Shown piece by piece: positions 1 to 8,442 of a stretch of DNA of 29,226 nt. Under the pieces are notes generated by a model. It saw only the letters and a list, made by a program, of their open reading frames with translations, was not told the DNA's origin and did no database searches. The translations under genes were made by a program, and so were the position numbers. The first letter of the stretch is position 1. Every line of letters begins with the position of its first letter. Location of the stretch: contig JASHQT010000124.1 in NCBI GenBank assembly GCA_030039005.1, forward strand, positions 1 to 29,226, read 5' to 3'. The DNA comes from Bryobacteraceae bacterium (lineage in GTDB: Bacteria; Acidobacteriota; Terriglobia; Bryobacterales; Bryobacteraceae).

Positions 1-151
1 CGAAGTTGTCGACAATCGCGGCATCCTCTTCCTTGCGCGGCGCGTAAACCGCCTTCTCGATTCCGAGCTGTTCGGCGATCAATTGCTCCATCGGAGCCGA
101 AACGCGGAACACGGTGATGCATTCGGCGCCGAGTTTCAGTGTGGCGCCGCC
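1..151 (-). CDS. Partial coding remnant, unrecognised, cut by the left edge
   Basis: The minus strand is open from position 151 to the window edge, and the translation looks like real protein, with alternating charged and hydrophobic residues and stretches such as EQLGIEKAVYAPRKEEDAA. An in-frame TGA lies just upstream at 152-154, so the 5' end is either broken or starts at an internal GTG (110-112) or ATG (89-91). I do not recognise the family. The plus strand carries a separate short frame at 118-198 ending in TYEELTGKLEKQPG and a TGA stop, which also reads like the tail of a gene. Two fragmentary frames on opposite strands suggest a rearrangement scar rather than an intact gene. Confidence 0.3.
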
Positions 152-198
152 TCACCTATGAGGAACTGACTGGCAAGCTTGAGAAGCAGCCCGGTTGA

Positions 199-538
199 AG
201 AGATCCAAAATCCGGCAAGATTCGCCAGCGAAGGGGGACGCGCCGATAATGGTGTGGTAGTCACAGTACAGTAACCACTTCCTTCAATCTATCTGTAAGC
301 TATTATTACATCAGGATTAAGCGGCTTCTAAGGCTTCTACCCTAACGACAAAGTGCTTGCATTACAAGTTGTCTTTTAGTAAGATCGTTTCGGATAGAAG
401 GACCACCTATGTGGTTCGCTGGGCTTCCGCTCATCTGTCCACCCTTCGCTAGACCGAGAGATCTACCACAGTGGATCGCCCTGGAAGTCTCAGGCTCGGT
501 CTCAAGCCTTTTTGAAAACCGACATTTGGGAGTATTTT
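199..538. other. Gene-free leader upstream of the DUF3800 gene
   Basis: About 340 bases with no convincing reading frame and visibly more A/T than the rest of the window. It holds a small perfect hairpin (ACCAC at 402-406 with GTGGT at 411-415) and the larger inverted repeat listed separately at 451-502. I see no tRNA-like T-arm and no repeat array. It probably carries the promoter and leader of the gene starting at 539. Confidence 0.5.
451..502 (+). repeat. Inverted repeat with nested hairpin before DUF3800
   Basis: AGACCGAG at 451-458 is matched perfectly by CTCGGTCT at 495-502. Within the loop, CCAC and GTGG around 466-474 can form a second small stem. A run of five T follows at 508-512. 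This is terminator-like in shape, but it sits directly in front of a gene, so it could be the end of an upstream RNA, an attenuator or an operator. Confidence 0.35.
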
Positions 539-1300
539 GTGTACCTGCTTTATGTTGACGAGTCAGGAGGTGACGACTCGCGAGCTAAAGACGCTCATTT
601 CGTGTTGGGAGGCATCTGCGCCTTCGAGCGCGTGCCGTACCATTTATCGCAAGAAATCGATCAACTTCAAACCCAGACCTTTCCAGGAGTAAATACACCG
701 ATTGAGTTCCGTGCTTCTGCGATATGGAATGGAAACGGCTCGCCATGGGACTCAATGAGCAGAAGTGATCGGGTCACGCTAATGAAGAAAATCTATCGGA
801 CCGTAGCCCGTGACCAAAAAGGCGTCTCTCTTTTTGGCGTGGCCTTAAGCAAACATGACATGCCGAAAGCTGCTCCGATTCAAAAAACTTGCGAAGAAAT
901 GGCCGGACACTTCGACGCCTATCTTCAAAGTCTGGAGGCAGAAGGCGAGGAGAAGCAACGCGGGTTGATGATCTTCGATCAATCACGTCACGAGAAAACA
1001 GTCCAAGCTTTGATGACCGAGTACCGGACCACTGGAGCGAGTTTTGGTCGCGTGCGACACTTGGCTGAAGTACCGCTATTCACCGACTCCAAGATTACTA
1101 GGATGCTCCAACTTGCCGACTTTGTAGCGTATGCCATCTATCGCCGCTTTGAAAGTGGCGATGCGCAGTTCTTCGACATCATTCTTCCACGGTTCGTAGA
1201 AGCTGGAGGCGTGATACACGGCTTGGTGCATCTAAACGCCAACAAACGTGAATGTTATTGTCCAGCCTGCTTGACGAGACGCAATGCTGCGATGGTCTAA
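539..1300 (+). CDS. DUF3800 domain protein
   Basis: A 253-residue protein of the DUF3800 family. The N-terminus has the family signature of a short beta strand followed by VDESGG, then FVLGG. The middle carries FDQSRHE, and the C-terminal part has LQLADFVAYAIYRR, the family's final helix motif. These spaced acidic residues are the reason DUF3800 is often suspected to be an RNase H-like nuclease; that activity is inference. The tail contains a CYCPAC pair that could bind metal. I chose the GTG at 539 because GGGAG at 528-532 lies six bases upstream and because the family usually begins right at this strand; a TTG at 512 is the longer alternative. Family members are common in mobile and defence neighbourhoods, which fits the low GC here. 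A 52-residue gene follows after 28 bases. Confidence 0.85.
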   Translation: MYLLYVDESGGDDSRAKDAHFVLGGICAFERVPYHLSQEIDQLQTQTFPGVNTPIEFRASAIWNGNGSPWDSMSRSDRVTLMKKIYRTVARDQKGVSLFGVALSKHDMPKAAPIQKTCEEMAGHFDAYLQSLEAEGEEKQRGLMIFDQSRHEKTVQALMTEYRTTGASFGRVRHLAEVPLFTDSKITRMLQLADFVAYAIYRRFESGDAQFFDIILPRFVEAGGVIHGLVHLNANKRECYCPACLTRRNAAMV

Positions 1301-1328
1301 TCCAAAAGTGGAGTACACTTAGTAGCGG

Positions 1329-1487
1329 ATGGCCACAAGCCCCAAGCCTTCACAACCGCCCCCCGACTCGCCGTTTGGTCGATTCCAAGTGTTCATGCGC
1401 AAGCTAGTGCAGGTTCCGAAAGCGGAACTGGATCGCAAGCTAGCAGAAGAGCAGAAGCGTAAAGCATCATCCCCAAAAAAGAAGTAG
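1329..1487 (+). CDS. Small charged protein downstream of DUF3800
   Basis: A 52-residue open frame from ATG to TAG, with a Pro/Ser-rich start, a core reading FMRKLVQVPKAELDRKL and a Lys-rich tail. The core looks like a short amphipathic helix pair. From memory, small proteins with a similar MR-L-VPK-EL pattern occur widely as unnamed genes, often beside DUF3800 or other toxin-like genes; I cannot check this here. The gene lies 28 bases after the DUF3800 stop on the same strand, so it is probably co-transcribed and may be a partner or antitoxin-like factor. No strong ribosome binding site is visible; GGAG lies about 13 bases before the start. It is easily missed because of its length. Confidence 0.6.
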   Translation: MATSPKPSQPPPDSPFGRFQVFMRKLVQVPKAELDRKLAEEQKRKASSPKKK

Positions 1488-1547
1488 AATCTTTACTTAT
1501 CACGCATTTTTTTGAACAGAACATAGGCAACGCCGCAAATCTGCAAC

Positions 1548-2324
1548 ATGAAGCCTACGGCTCCGGCCCAGGTTCCGAGAGAAGTGGGATATCTTTTATC
1601 GCTTTCTAGATCGGCAACCAATAAGGGGCTTGATGTCTCCGAATGGGGCCTTCTGATCGCGGGTCTCGTTTTGCTTGTTGGCATTGTCGGCGAGTACAAG
1701 TTGCCAACTTGGCACCATCTCCTGAAGAGATTTGAGGCACTCGTGCTTATCGGAGTTCTTTTGGAACTTCTTTTTGACGGCGGTATATTTTTCTTCACCA
1801 GCCATTTGCAAACGATCTTAGATGCTGAGTCAGAGACTCTAAGACACGCTATAGCTTTTCGGGTGTTAGATAAGGATAAGTTTCTTGCGCCACTGAAGGG
1901 CAAACCTATCGCCAAGGTTTCAGTATGGTATGTCCCGGAAGACGTAGAATCTCTATCACTGGCAAACGAGATAGCAATGTGGATCGGTAAGGGGCTCAAT
2001 AACGACGGAGCTGGGTGGCTGGTCAAAGAATTTCGTAGCATCCCAGCGACGGCCGTGCCCACGACTAAAGGCGTAGGTCCCAACGCAATGTCGCTGCCGA
2101 TAGCCCTGCGATTTGAAGGTGGCTCTGGAATAACGATACTATCGTCTCCACATCCAACGGCGCGATCACCCAAGGACTTCGAATCGCCTTTGTGGTGGCT
2201 TACGGATGCATTGCGCGACGGCGTTGGAGTTGCTACCTGGAACTTGCCGCAGACGTGGATCACGGACGACAGTCTAGTGATTGTAGTAGGACAGAAACCA
2301 CCGCCTTCACCTCCGAACAAATAA
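1548..2324 (+). CDS. Two-helix membrane protein, unknown function
   Basis: A 258-residue protein with two predicted membrane helices near residues 33-48 and 64-83, then a soluble domain of about 170 residues that includes KVSVWYVPEDVESLSLANEI and a Pro-rich tail. The soluble part resembles membrane-anchored proteins of unknown function whose C-terminal domain looks like a nucleotide- or ligand-binding alpha/beta fold; I cannot name the family. The start is uncertain: no clear ribosome binding site precedes the ATG, and the first 28 residues look less protein-like than the rest. GC is near 50%, unlike the genes to the right. The opposite strand is also open over this whole stretch, but the membrane pattern and composition favour the plus strand. 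Confidence 0.6.
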   Translation: MKPTAPAQVPREVGYLLSLSRSATNKGLDVSEWGLLIAGLVLLVGIVGEYKLPTWHHLLKRFEALVLIGVLLELLFDGGIFFFTSHLQTILDAESETLRHAIAFRVLDKDKFLAPLKGKPIAKVSVWYVPEDVESLSLANEIAMWIGKGLNNDGAGWLVKEFRSIPATAVPTTKGVGPNAMSLPIALRFEGGSGITILSSPHPTARSPKDFESPLWWLTDALRDGVGVATWNLPQTWITDDSLVIVVGQKPPPSPPNK

Positions 2325-2553
2325 ATCCAGATCATCGTTAGGTATACGCCCTTAACCAGCACCGTGACATCATCTCCTTTGGTTAGCGAAGTATGTTGTT
2401 GCCAAGTTTTTGAATTAATTCCGTTCACCGTTACAGCCGCGATTCTAACGTTCCCGCGCGGTTTTCCAGGTGTAGAATTCGCGTGGAGGCTCACACTGAA
2501 TGCGAGCCTCATCGCAGTCAAGCGGCAGTCAAGCAACGACACGAGGTGAACCA
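2325..2553. other. Intergenic stretch, open on the minus strand
   Basis: About 230 bases between the membrane protein and hsp20. On the minus strand a frame is open throughout and begins with a plausible beta-rich stretch (RIAAVTVNGINSKTWQQH). The frame then runs on antisense to the membrane protein gene, so it may be the remnant of another gene or chance. The plus strand shows no convincing gene. GAGGTG at about 2543-2548 is the hsp20 ribosome binding site. Confidence 0.35.
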
Positions 2554-3042
2554 ATGACGAGCAGCTTAATGACCGGAGACGTCCGGCAGACGTTGGATCA
2601 TTTCCGGCGTTCCGTCGATCAGCTCTTTGAAAATTTCTATGGGCTCCCGGCGGAATCCGGCCGATCTCTGTTGCAACCCGGCGGCCAGTGGACCTTCAGT
2701 CCCGTCGTGGAAACGGCCTGGGGAGATTCCAACCTGCATATCCGCGCGGTAGTTCCCGGGATTCCCCAGCAGGACCTTAAAGTCAGCGTGCAGAACAATC
2801 AATTGATTCTGGAAGGCGAGCGCAAGCAGCCGGAGGATTTCAAAAAGAATGGCAACACCATGCTCACCTACGGGAGGTTCTATGCCGCGGTCGGTTTGCC
2901 GAACAACCTGAATGTCGACAAGCTCACGTGCCGGTTGCAAGACGGCATTGTGGATGTTCAAATTCCGTTCTCCGAGCAGATGAAACCGCGTCAGATCCAG
3001 ATTCAATCCAGCGAGCCGCGCAAGAGCATTTCCTCGTCGTAG
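2554..3042 (+). CDS. Small heat-shock protein, Hsp20/alpha-crystallin family
   Basis: A 162-residue ATP-independent holdase of the cytoplasm that binds unfolding proteins. The variable N-terminal helix region (DVRQTLDHFRRSVDQLFENF) is followed by the alpha-crystallin domain from about residue 50. The domain begins at WTFSPVVETAWGDSNLHIRA, passes the VPGIPQQDLKVSVQNNQLIL strands and ends with CRLQDGIVDVQIPF, the family's A-x-x-x-n-G-v-L block in slightly changed form. The tail has an IQI motif used for oligomer assembly. The ATG at 2554 is chosen because GAGGTG lies 5-6 bases upstream; an ATG at 2500 would add 18 residues of no family likeness. A small gene follows after 19 bases. I see no CIRCE element upstream. 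Confidence 0.93.
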   Translation: MTSSLMTGDVRQTLDHFRRSVDQLFENFYGLPAESGRSLLQPGGQWTFSPVVETAWGDSNLHIRAVVPGIPQQDLKVSVQNNQLILEGERKQPEDFKKNGNTMLTYGRFYAAVGLPNNLNVDKLTCRLQDGIVDVQIPFSEQMKPRQIQIQSSEPRKSISSS

Positions 3043-3061
3043 CGGCGGACCTGGCCGCGCC

Positions 3062-3307
3062 ATGTGGCGGCCTACGAGTCCCGAATCTTTAGAGCTGTTG
3101 CGGCAGACCAGGCACGAGATCACCGAACGCGGCGATAGCTGTCTCGCGCTGCTGCTGGCGGGTGTGGAACTCTACGCGGCTCTGGGACGCGAGTTCGATC
3201 TGCTCGAAACCATGCGCTCCTTCGCGCACGACATGCATCAGGCCGTGGAAGGCACGCCCACGGTTCGCGAGTTGGAGCAGTTATTCGAGCGGGATCCGCC
3301 GTCTTAA
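3062..3307 (+). CDS. Small helical protein downstream of hsp20
   Basis: An 81-residue protein, predicted almost wholly helical, rich in Leu, Glu and Arg (ELLRQTRHEITERGDSCLAL, then GREFDLLETMRSFAHDMHQ). It has no signal peptide or membrane segment. It lies 19 bases after the hsp20 stop and is probably co-transcribed, which suggests a stress-related role, but this is inference and I do not recognise the family. Its stop overlaps the stop of the convergent fumarylacetoacetase-family gene by four bases. Confidence 0.6.
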   Translation: MWRPTSPESLELLRQTRHEITERGDSCLALLLAGVELYAALGREFDLLETMRSFAHDMHQAVEGTPTVRELEQLFERDPPS

Positions 3308-4167
3308 GCGGCTTCTTCGGCGACTACGGGATTGCGCAATTCGCCGAGCCCGGCGATCGCGCCCACCACTTCATCGCCCGCCCGCAGATAGCGCGGCGGT
3401 TTGCGTGTAAACCCGACGCCGGCCGGCGTGCCGGTGGCCACCACGTCGCCCGGCTCCAGCGTCACTACGCTTGAAATATATTCCACCAGTTCGGGAATCT
3501 TGAAGATCAGCTCGCGGGTGTTGGAATGTTGCAGCACTTCGGCGCCAATGCGCAAGCTGATGTCGAGCGCGTGCGGGTCGGCGATTTCCTCGGCGCTCAC
3601 TATATAAGGGCCCATGGGCGCAAAGGTATCGAACGTTTTGCCGATCATCCACTGCGAAGTGGCGGATTGAAAATCCCGCGCGCTGACGTCGTTGAAGATG
3701 GTGTATCCGAAGACGTGCCGCTGCCAGTCCGCGGCGGCGATGCGCCGGCCGCCCGTGCCGATGACGAACATGAACTCGGCTTCGTAATCCGGCTTCCGCG
3801 AGATCTTGGGCAGTACGATCGGATCGCCCGGTCCGATGACGACGTTCGAGAATTTCGCGAAGACCGTGGGAACCTTTGGAATTTCGTTACGCGTTTCAGC
3901 GGCGTGGTCGCGATAGTTGAGCCCGATGCAGATCAGTTTCGGCGGGCGTGGGATGGGAGCGAGCAGGCGAACCGAATCCAACGGAAAAATCGAACTCGAT
4001 GGCGCGGTGCGGACATACTCGTTCACTTTGGCCCGCGCGGCGTCACCGCCAGCGAGCACCGCGATCATGTCCGCGAATCTGGCGGGGGCGAGTGAAATCA
4101 CTTGATCGCTGGACAGAACTCCGGCTTCCGGGCCGGCGGTGGCCCGTTGAAAAGTGACGAATTTCAT
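3304..4167 (-). CDS. Fumarylacetoacetate hydrolase family protein
   Basis: A 287-residue enzyme of the FAH superfamily, which cleaves or decarboxylates beta-diketo acids such as acylpyruvates and homoprotocatechuate products using Mg2+ or Mn2+. Residues 1-70 form the small N-terminal domain typical of the longer members. The catalytic domain opens with CIGLNYRDHAAE (80-91). It then has the metal ligands Glu129 and Glu131 in DYEAEF and Asp160 in IFNDVSARDFQ, and closes with GDVVATGTPAGVGF. The family is broad, and the sequence alone does not separate acylpyruvase from oxaloacetate or 2,4-diketo acid hydrolases. It starts 12 bases after rpmB on the same strand with no strong ribosome binding site, so it may be read through from rpmB. 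Confidence 0.9.
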   Translation of the reverse strand: MKFVTFQRATAGPEAGVLSSDQVISLAPARFADMIAVLAGGDAARAKVNEYVRTAPSSSIFPLDSVRLLAPIPRPPKLICIGLNYRDHAAETRNEIPKVPTVFAKFSNVVIGPGDPIVLPKISRKPDYEAEFMFVIGTGGRRIAAADWQRHVFGYTIFNDVSARDFQSATSQWMIGKTFDTFAPMGPYIVSAEEIADPHALDISLRIGAEVLQHSNTRELIFKIPELVEYISSVVTLEPGDVVATGTPAGVGFTRKPPRYLRAGDEVVGAIAGLGELRNPVVAEEAA

Positions 4168-4179
4168 CGATAGGGTTTA

Positions 4180-4395
4180 TTATGCTGCGGCGGTCTTCTC
4201 GGCCTTACCGGCTTTCTGAACTTTGCCGCTGCGGATGCAGGCGGTGCAAACGCGAATACGCTTTTGCACGCCCTTCACCACGGCGTGCACGGTTTGCAGA
4301 TTGATGTTCCAACGGCGCTTGGTGACGTTGTGCGCGTGGCTGATCCGGTTGCCGAACTGCGGCCCGCGTCCACACACTTCACATACTTTCGCCAT
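4180..4395 (-). CDS. rpmB: 50S ribosomal protein L28
   Basis: A 71-residue ribosomal protein L28 of the large subunit. It starts [20 protein letters not shown] and carries the conserved KRRWNINLQ block. Two Cys pairs are present, Cys5/Cys8 and Cys50/Cys53, so this is the zinc-ribbon (C+) form. The ATG at 4393-4395 is chosen because AGGAG lies about 8 bases upstream and the family begins exactly here. The gene stands 56 bases after pheT and 12 bases before the FAH-family gene. L28 is usually near rpmG, which is not seen here. Confidence 0.97.
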   Translation of the reverse strand: MAKVCEVCGRGPQFGNRISHAHNVTKRRWNINLQTVHAVVKGVQKRIRVCTACIRSGKVQKAGKAEKTAAA

Positions 4396-4451
4396 AATCG
4401 TCGCTCCTAGTCGGTAAATGTCGGGTAAATCCAACTGTATCACATCCGCGG

Positions 4452-6755
4452 TTAGACGCGCACATCAAACGCTCCAGTGCGTATCGTGTGAATGATGCGG
4501 TCCCGAATAGCGCCGACTTCCTCAGAGGATAGCGTGCGGTCCGCTGCACCGACTGTGAGCCTATACGTCACGCTTTTCCGGCCGGGAGGAATCGGGTCGC
4601 CGGTGTAGACGCGCACGAATTCAATATGCACGAGGTCCCCGCCCGCCGCCGCGACTAAGCTGTGTTCGACGTTACCCGCCGGTTCGCGCAATCCGGCCAC
4701 GACGGAAAGATCGAAAGCGCTCACCGGGAACCGGCGCAAAGGCTGATAGCGGCGTTCCTGGCGCTCGTGAAGCTTTTCCGTGATGGCCAGATCGAGATCG
4801 AGAATGGCGGCGCGGCCTTCGATTCCTAACGCTGGATGGAATTCGAACAAGCGGCCCACGTCTTCGCCGTGCCACGCCAAGATCGCGGCGCGCTGGGGAT
4901 GCTCGAACGAACGCGCTTCCGCCTGGCGAGCTTCGCATCCGGGCATCAGGCACTCGGCTAGGCGCTTCAGCTCGAACAAACCAGCGCTGCCGTCGCCCTC
5001 GCGGGCGTAAATGGCAGCGGCGAAATGCGGGACCTCATTGGGGAGCGCGCCATCTGGACGCGGATGGATCTCGCGGCCGATTTCGAACAAACGGAAATTC
5101 TGAAAATGACGGCTGTTGTCCAAAATGTTTTTTCGAATGGCGGGTAGGAGGCTCGCGCGCAACAGCGTTTGATCGGACGCGATGGGATTGGTGACGCGCA
5201 CGTGCGCGGACGCATCCCAACCGAACGCGCGAATCATTTCTTCGTTGACGAACGAATAATTGTAGACTTCGGTGAATCCCTGGGCCGAGGCCATGTTGCG
5301 CACGCCGCGGAAGTACATACGCGACGGCGTCTGGGGGGGCACCACCGATTCGATCAACGGGGGCGTTGGCGTGATGGACTCGTAGCCTACCATCCTGCCA
5401 ATTTCTTCGAGAAGATCGTCCTTGATGGAAATATCCTTGGTGGCCCGCCAGCTCGGGACACGCACAAGAAAATGACCGGGCGCGCGTTCGTCGACGCCGA
5501 ATTCGAGCGATTCGAGAATCGAGCGGACTTCGCGCGCGTCCAGATCGCGGCCCAGTTTCATTTTCAGCCAATCCACCGATAGTTCGATGGGAGCAGCGGT
5601 TTTGAATTCGCCGTGCGAATCCGCCAGGCCTCCGGCCAGACGGATGCCAGGCGAGACCTCGCGTAACAGCTCGATGGCCCGCGCAAGACCACGCACGGTG
5701 TTGAGCGGGTCTTGCGATTTTTCGAATCGCATGGAAGCGTCGGTGCGCAGCTTCAGCGCCACCGACGTCTTGCGAACACTCGCGGCCTGGAAATTCGCGC
5801 TCTCCAGCACGATGCGCTTCGTTTCCCGACCGATCGCGCTCGGTCCGCCGCCGATCACACCGGCCAGCGCGATTGCCCCCTCGGCGTCGGCGATGACAAG
5901 ATTCGACGGGCTCAACGCATAGTTCTCGCCATTCAACGCCGCGAACGGCTCGCCCGATCGCGCATTGCGAACGAAAATCGTGTTGCCGTGCAGTTTATCG
6001 GCGTCGAAAGCGTGCATGGGCTGCGCGAGTTCCGCCATCACGTAATTGGTGACGTCCACGATATTGTTGATGGCGTTCAGCCCGATGGATTCCAGGCGAT
6101 ATTGCAGCCACAACGGCGACGGCTGCACCGTGACATTTTCGAAGACCAGCGCGCTGTAGCGCGGGCAGAGTGCGAAGTCGTCAATACGGATTTCGACCGG
6201 CGCCGCGCCTTTCGGCAGAAGCTCCGGCCTTACAGGATCGCGCAGGGTGCGATGCACGATCGCCGCCACCTCGCGCGCCATGCCGCAATGGCCCCATAGA
6301 TCCGGGCGATGCGTGAGCGATTTGTTATCGACTTCGATGACCGTATCCGGCGAGGGCATCGCTTCACCATCGAGTTCTACGATTCCCGCGTGATCGCCGC
6401 CGATGCCCAGTTCGAGTGCGCTCGCGAGCATACCGTCGCTTTCCACGCCGTCGATCATTTTGGACGCGAGCGGCAAGTACGCCGTGAGCATTCCCGGCCT
6501 GCAATTGGGCGCGCCGCAAACCACGCGCTTGACGCCGTAGCGCGCGGTCTCGACAACGGCGATCTGGTTGTGGCTTCCGGCGATCCATTCCACTTCCTTC
6601 ACGCGTGCCACGGAGGCATCGGCAAGCTTCGCGCCGACGTACTCCAGCCCCTCGCACTCGGCGGTCTTCATGGTGATCCGGCGCATCAATTCCGCCGGGA
6701 GGGTCGAGTCCAGGCCTGGGATCAGCTCATGTAGCCAGCGATAAGAGAATTTCAT
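4452..6755 (-). CDS. pheT: Phenylalanine-tRNA ligase beta subunit
   Basis: The 767-residue beta subunit of the cytoplasmic alpha2-beta2 enzyme that charges tRNA-Phe. It starts [16 protein letters not shown]. The tRNA-binding (EMAP-like) region follows at about residues 40-150, with [18 protein letters not shown]. Next come the B3/4 editing region ([30 protein letters not shown]), the B5 domain around [18 protein letters not shown], the catalytic-like core with [12 protein letters not shown], and the C-terminal anticodon-binding domain ([30 protein letters not shown]). The length is close to the usual 780-800. The start is the ATG at 6753-6755, one base after the pheS stop, so translation is probably coupled. 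Confidence 0.96.
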   Translation of the reverse strand: MKFSYRWLHELIPGLDSTLPAELMRRITMKTAECEGLEYVGAKLADASVARVKEVEWIAGSHNQIAVVETARYGVKRVVCGAPNCRPGMLTAYLPLASKMIDGVESDGMLASALELGIGGDHAGIVELDGEAMPSPDTVIEVDNKSLTHRPDLWGHCGMAREVAAIVHRTLRDPVRPELLPKGAAPVEIRIDDFALCPRYSALVFENVTVQPSPLWLQYRLESIGLNAINNIVDVTNYVMAELAQPMHAFDADKLHGNTIFVRNARSGEPFAALNGENYALSPSNLVIADAEGAIALAGVIGGGPSAIGRETKRIVLESANFQAASVRKTSVALKLRTDASMRFEKSQDPLNTVRGLARAIELLREVSPGIRLAGGLADSHGEFKTAAPIELSVDWLKMKLGRDLDAREVRSILESLEFGVDERAPGHFLVRVPSWRATKDISIKDDLLEEIGRMVGYESITPTPPLIESVVPPQTPSRMYFRGVRNMASAQGFTEVYNYSFVNEEMIRAFGWDASAHVRVTNPIASDQTLLRASLLPAIRKNILDNSRHFQNFRLFEIGREIHPRPDGALPNEVPHFAAAIYAREGDGSAGLFELKRLAECLMPGCEARQAEARSFEHPQRAAILAWHGEDVGRLFEFHPALGIEGRAAILDLDLAITEKLHERQERRYQPLRRFPVSAFDLSVVAGLREPAGNVEHSLVAAAGGDLVHIEFVRVYTGDPIPPGRKSVTYRLTVGAADRTLSSEEVGAIRDRIIHTIRTGAFDVRV

Positions 6756-6756
6756 G

Positions 6757-7773
6757 TCAAAACTGCCGCAGGAAGCGCAAATCTCCGCTTGCAAGCAGCC
6801 GAATGTCGTCTGTGCCGTAACGCATCATGGCCAGGCGCGTGAGCCCCAAGCCGAAAGCGAATCCGCCCCATTGGTCCGGATCGATGCCGCTTATGCGCAG
6901 AACGTTGGGATGTACCAGGCCGCAGGGCAGCAGCTCCACCCACCCGCTCTGCTTGCACACGGGACAGCCGGGTCCCCCGCAAATCAGGCACCGAATATCG
7001 AGCTCGAATCCGGGTTCCACGAACGGAAAATAGCCCGGGCGCAAGCGCACATCGGCGTCCCGATGGAAGATCCCGCTGAGCAGGGTCTTCATGAAGTAGA
7101 TCAGGTGCGCGACGGAAATGTTGCGGTCCACCATCATGCCTTCGAGCTGGTAGAACGTGTGCTCGTGCGAAGCATCCACTTCTTCATTGCGAAACACGCG
7201 GCCGGGCGCGATCATGCGCAGCGGCGGGCCCAATTTCTCCATGCCGCGCACCTGCACGGGCGATGTGTGGGTGCGCAGAAGATGGCCGTTCGCAAGCCAA
7301 AAAGTGTCCTGCATGTCGCGCGCGGGATGCTCGGGCGGGATATTGAGCGCGTCGAAATTGTGATACTCGGTTTCCACTTCGGGGCCGTCCAGCACCGCGA
7401 AGCCGAGCGAAGTGAACAGGTCCTCGATCTCATTCTGGATGATGGTGACCGGATGCAGGCTCCCAGGAAGCGGCGCGGGCGCGGGAAGTGTCAGGTCCAG
7501 CCATTCCTGTTCCAGTCGGGCATTGAGCACGGTGGATGCAAACGCCTGCTCTCTTGTTTGAAACGCCGCTTCAAGTGCTTGTTTTGCCGCGTTCAGCGCT
7601 TTCCCGGCAATCTTGCGCTCCTCGGGAAGCAACTTGCCGACGTTGATTTGCGCGAGCATGCCCTTGCGCCCGAGTACATCCACGCGCACTTTTTCGAGCG
7701 CGTCCAGATCTTGCGCCCCTTCGATGCGCGCCAGTGTGCCCGACTGCAGCTCTTGGATTTCCTGTTCGATCAC
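6757..7773 (-). CDS. pheS: Phenylalanine-tRNA ligase alpha subunit
   Basis: The 338-residue alpha subunit, carrying the catalytic site of phenylalanyl-tRNA synthetase. An N-terminal coiled coil (about residues 1-90, including VLGRKGMLAQI) is followed by the class II core: FDALNIPPEHPARDMQDTFW, motif 2 in FRNEEVDASHEHTFYQLEG, and motif 3 in GFAFGLGLTRLAMMRYG. Four cysteines in IRCLICGGPGCPVCKQSGW form a CxxC...CxxC cluster, a feature seen in a subset of PheS proteins. The start codon is GTG at 7771-7773. An ankyrin gene ends three bases upstream and pheT begins one base downstream, so the four genes probably form one transcript. Confidence 0.97.
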   Translation of the reverse strand: MIEQEIQELQSGTLARIEGAQDLDALEKVRVDVLGRKGMLAQINVGKLLPEERKIAGKALNAAKQALEAAFQTREQAFASTVLNARLEQEWLDLTLPAPAPLPGSLHPVTIIQNEIEDLFTSLGFAVLDGPEVETEYHNFDALNIPPEHPARDMQDTFWLANGHLLRTHTSPVQVRGMEKLGPPLRMIAPGRVFRNEEVDASHEHTFYQLEGMMVDRNISVAHLIYFMKTLLSGIFHRDADVRLRPGYFPFVEPGFELDIRCLICGGPGCPVCKQSGWVELLPCGLVHPNVLRISGIDPDQWGGFAFGLGLTRLAMMRYGTDDIRLLASGDLRFLRQF

Positions 7774-7776
7774 TGC

Positions 7777-8442
7777 CTAGATTCGTCCAGCAGGGGCTTC
7801 GTCCAATACATTCACGACGGCCTGATGGCCTTTGGTCATCGCCAGATCCATTGCGTTCTGCTGATTATCGGCGCGCAGATCGATGTCCGCGCCGCCGCCC
7901 ACGAGCAGCCGCACCATCTCCACGTCTCCATTTTGCGATGCGGCGTGCAGCGCCGTCCATCCGCCGTACTGGCGCGCATTGACGTCGGCGCCATGCTCTA
8001 AAAGCAAGCGGACCGCTTCCCGATTGCCCCCGGCGGCCGCGGCGTGCAGCGGCATGTTCTGCATGGGGTTGCGCGACCGCGCATTCACATCCGCGCCGAG
8101 CGCGATCAGAATTTCGGCGATCTCCGGTTGGCCGAAGAAACAAGCCAGGTGCAGAGGCGTCCAGCCGTCGCTGCTGTAGGCGTCCGTGAGACCCGGATCA
8201 TCGGCAATCATGCGTGCAACCGTCTCTCTCGCTCCCGCCATGCAAGCTGCGTAGACATCCAATTTCACGCCTTGTTCGAGCAGCAGTGCCGCGATTTCAT
8301 TGTGGCCGGAATATCGAGCTACGGCGTAAGCGCCCAGCCCATTTTCGTCCAGCGCGCCGAGCAGACTGGAATCGGAGGCGAGTAACGTGTCTACCGTGGC
8401 ACGGTCGCCCGCGCGAATCGCATCGAAAAAAGTTTTGCTCAT
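7777..8442 (-). CDS. Ankyrin repeat protein
   Basis: A 221-residue protein made of about five to six ankyrin repeats; the clearest are DGWTPLHLACFFGQPEIAEI, NMPLHAAAAGGNREAVRLLL and GWTALHAASQNGDVEMVRLL. No signal peptide or membrane segment is visible, so it is likely cytoplasmic and mediates protein-protein contacts. Its start overlaps the stop of the upstream unknown gene (ATGA), and its stop lies three bases before pheS. This places a binding protein of unknown partner inside the phenylalanyl-tRNA synthetase operon. Repeat count is from reading the sequence, not from a profile search. Confidence 0.92.
   Translation of the reverse strand: MSKTFFDAIRAGDRATVDTLLASDSSLLGALDENGLGAYAVARYSGHNEIAALLLEQGVKLDVYAACMAGARETVARMIADDPGLTDAYSSDGWTPLHLACFFGQPEIAEILIALGADVNARSRNPMQNMPLHAAAAGGNREAVRLLLEHGADVNARQYGGWTALHAASQNGDVEMVRLLVGGGADIDLRADNQQNAMDLAMTKGHQAVVNVLDEAPAGRI

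Noticed and set aside
6754..8001. Long 415-codon plus-strand frame across pheS
   Set aside because: It is antisense to the unmistakable pheS gene and is rich in His, Arg and Gln, as expected for a shadow of a high-GC gene.
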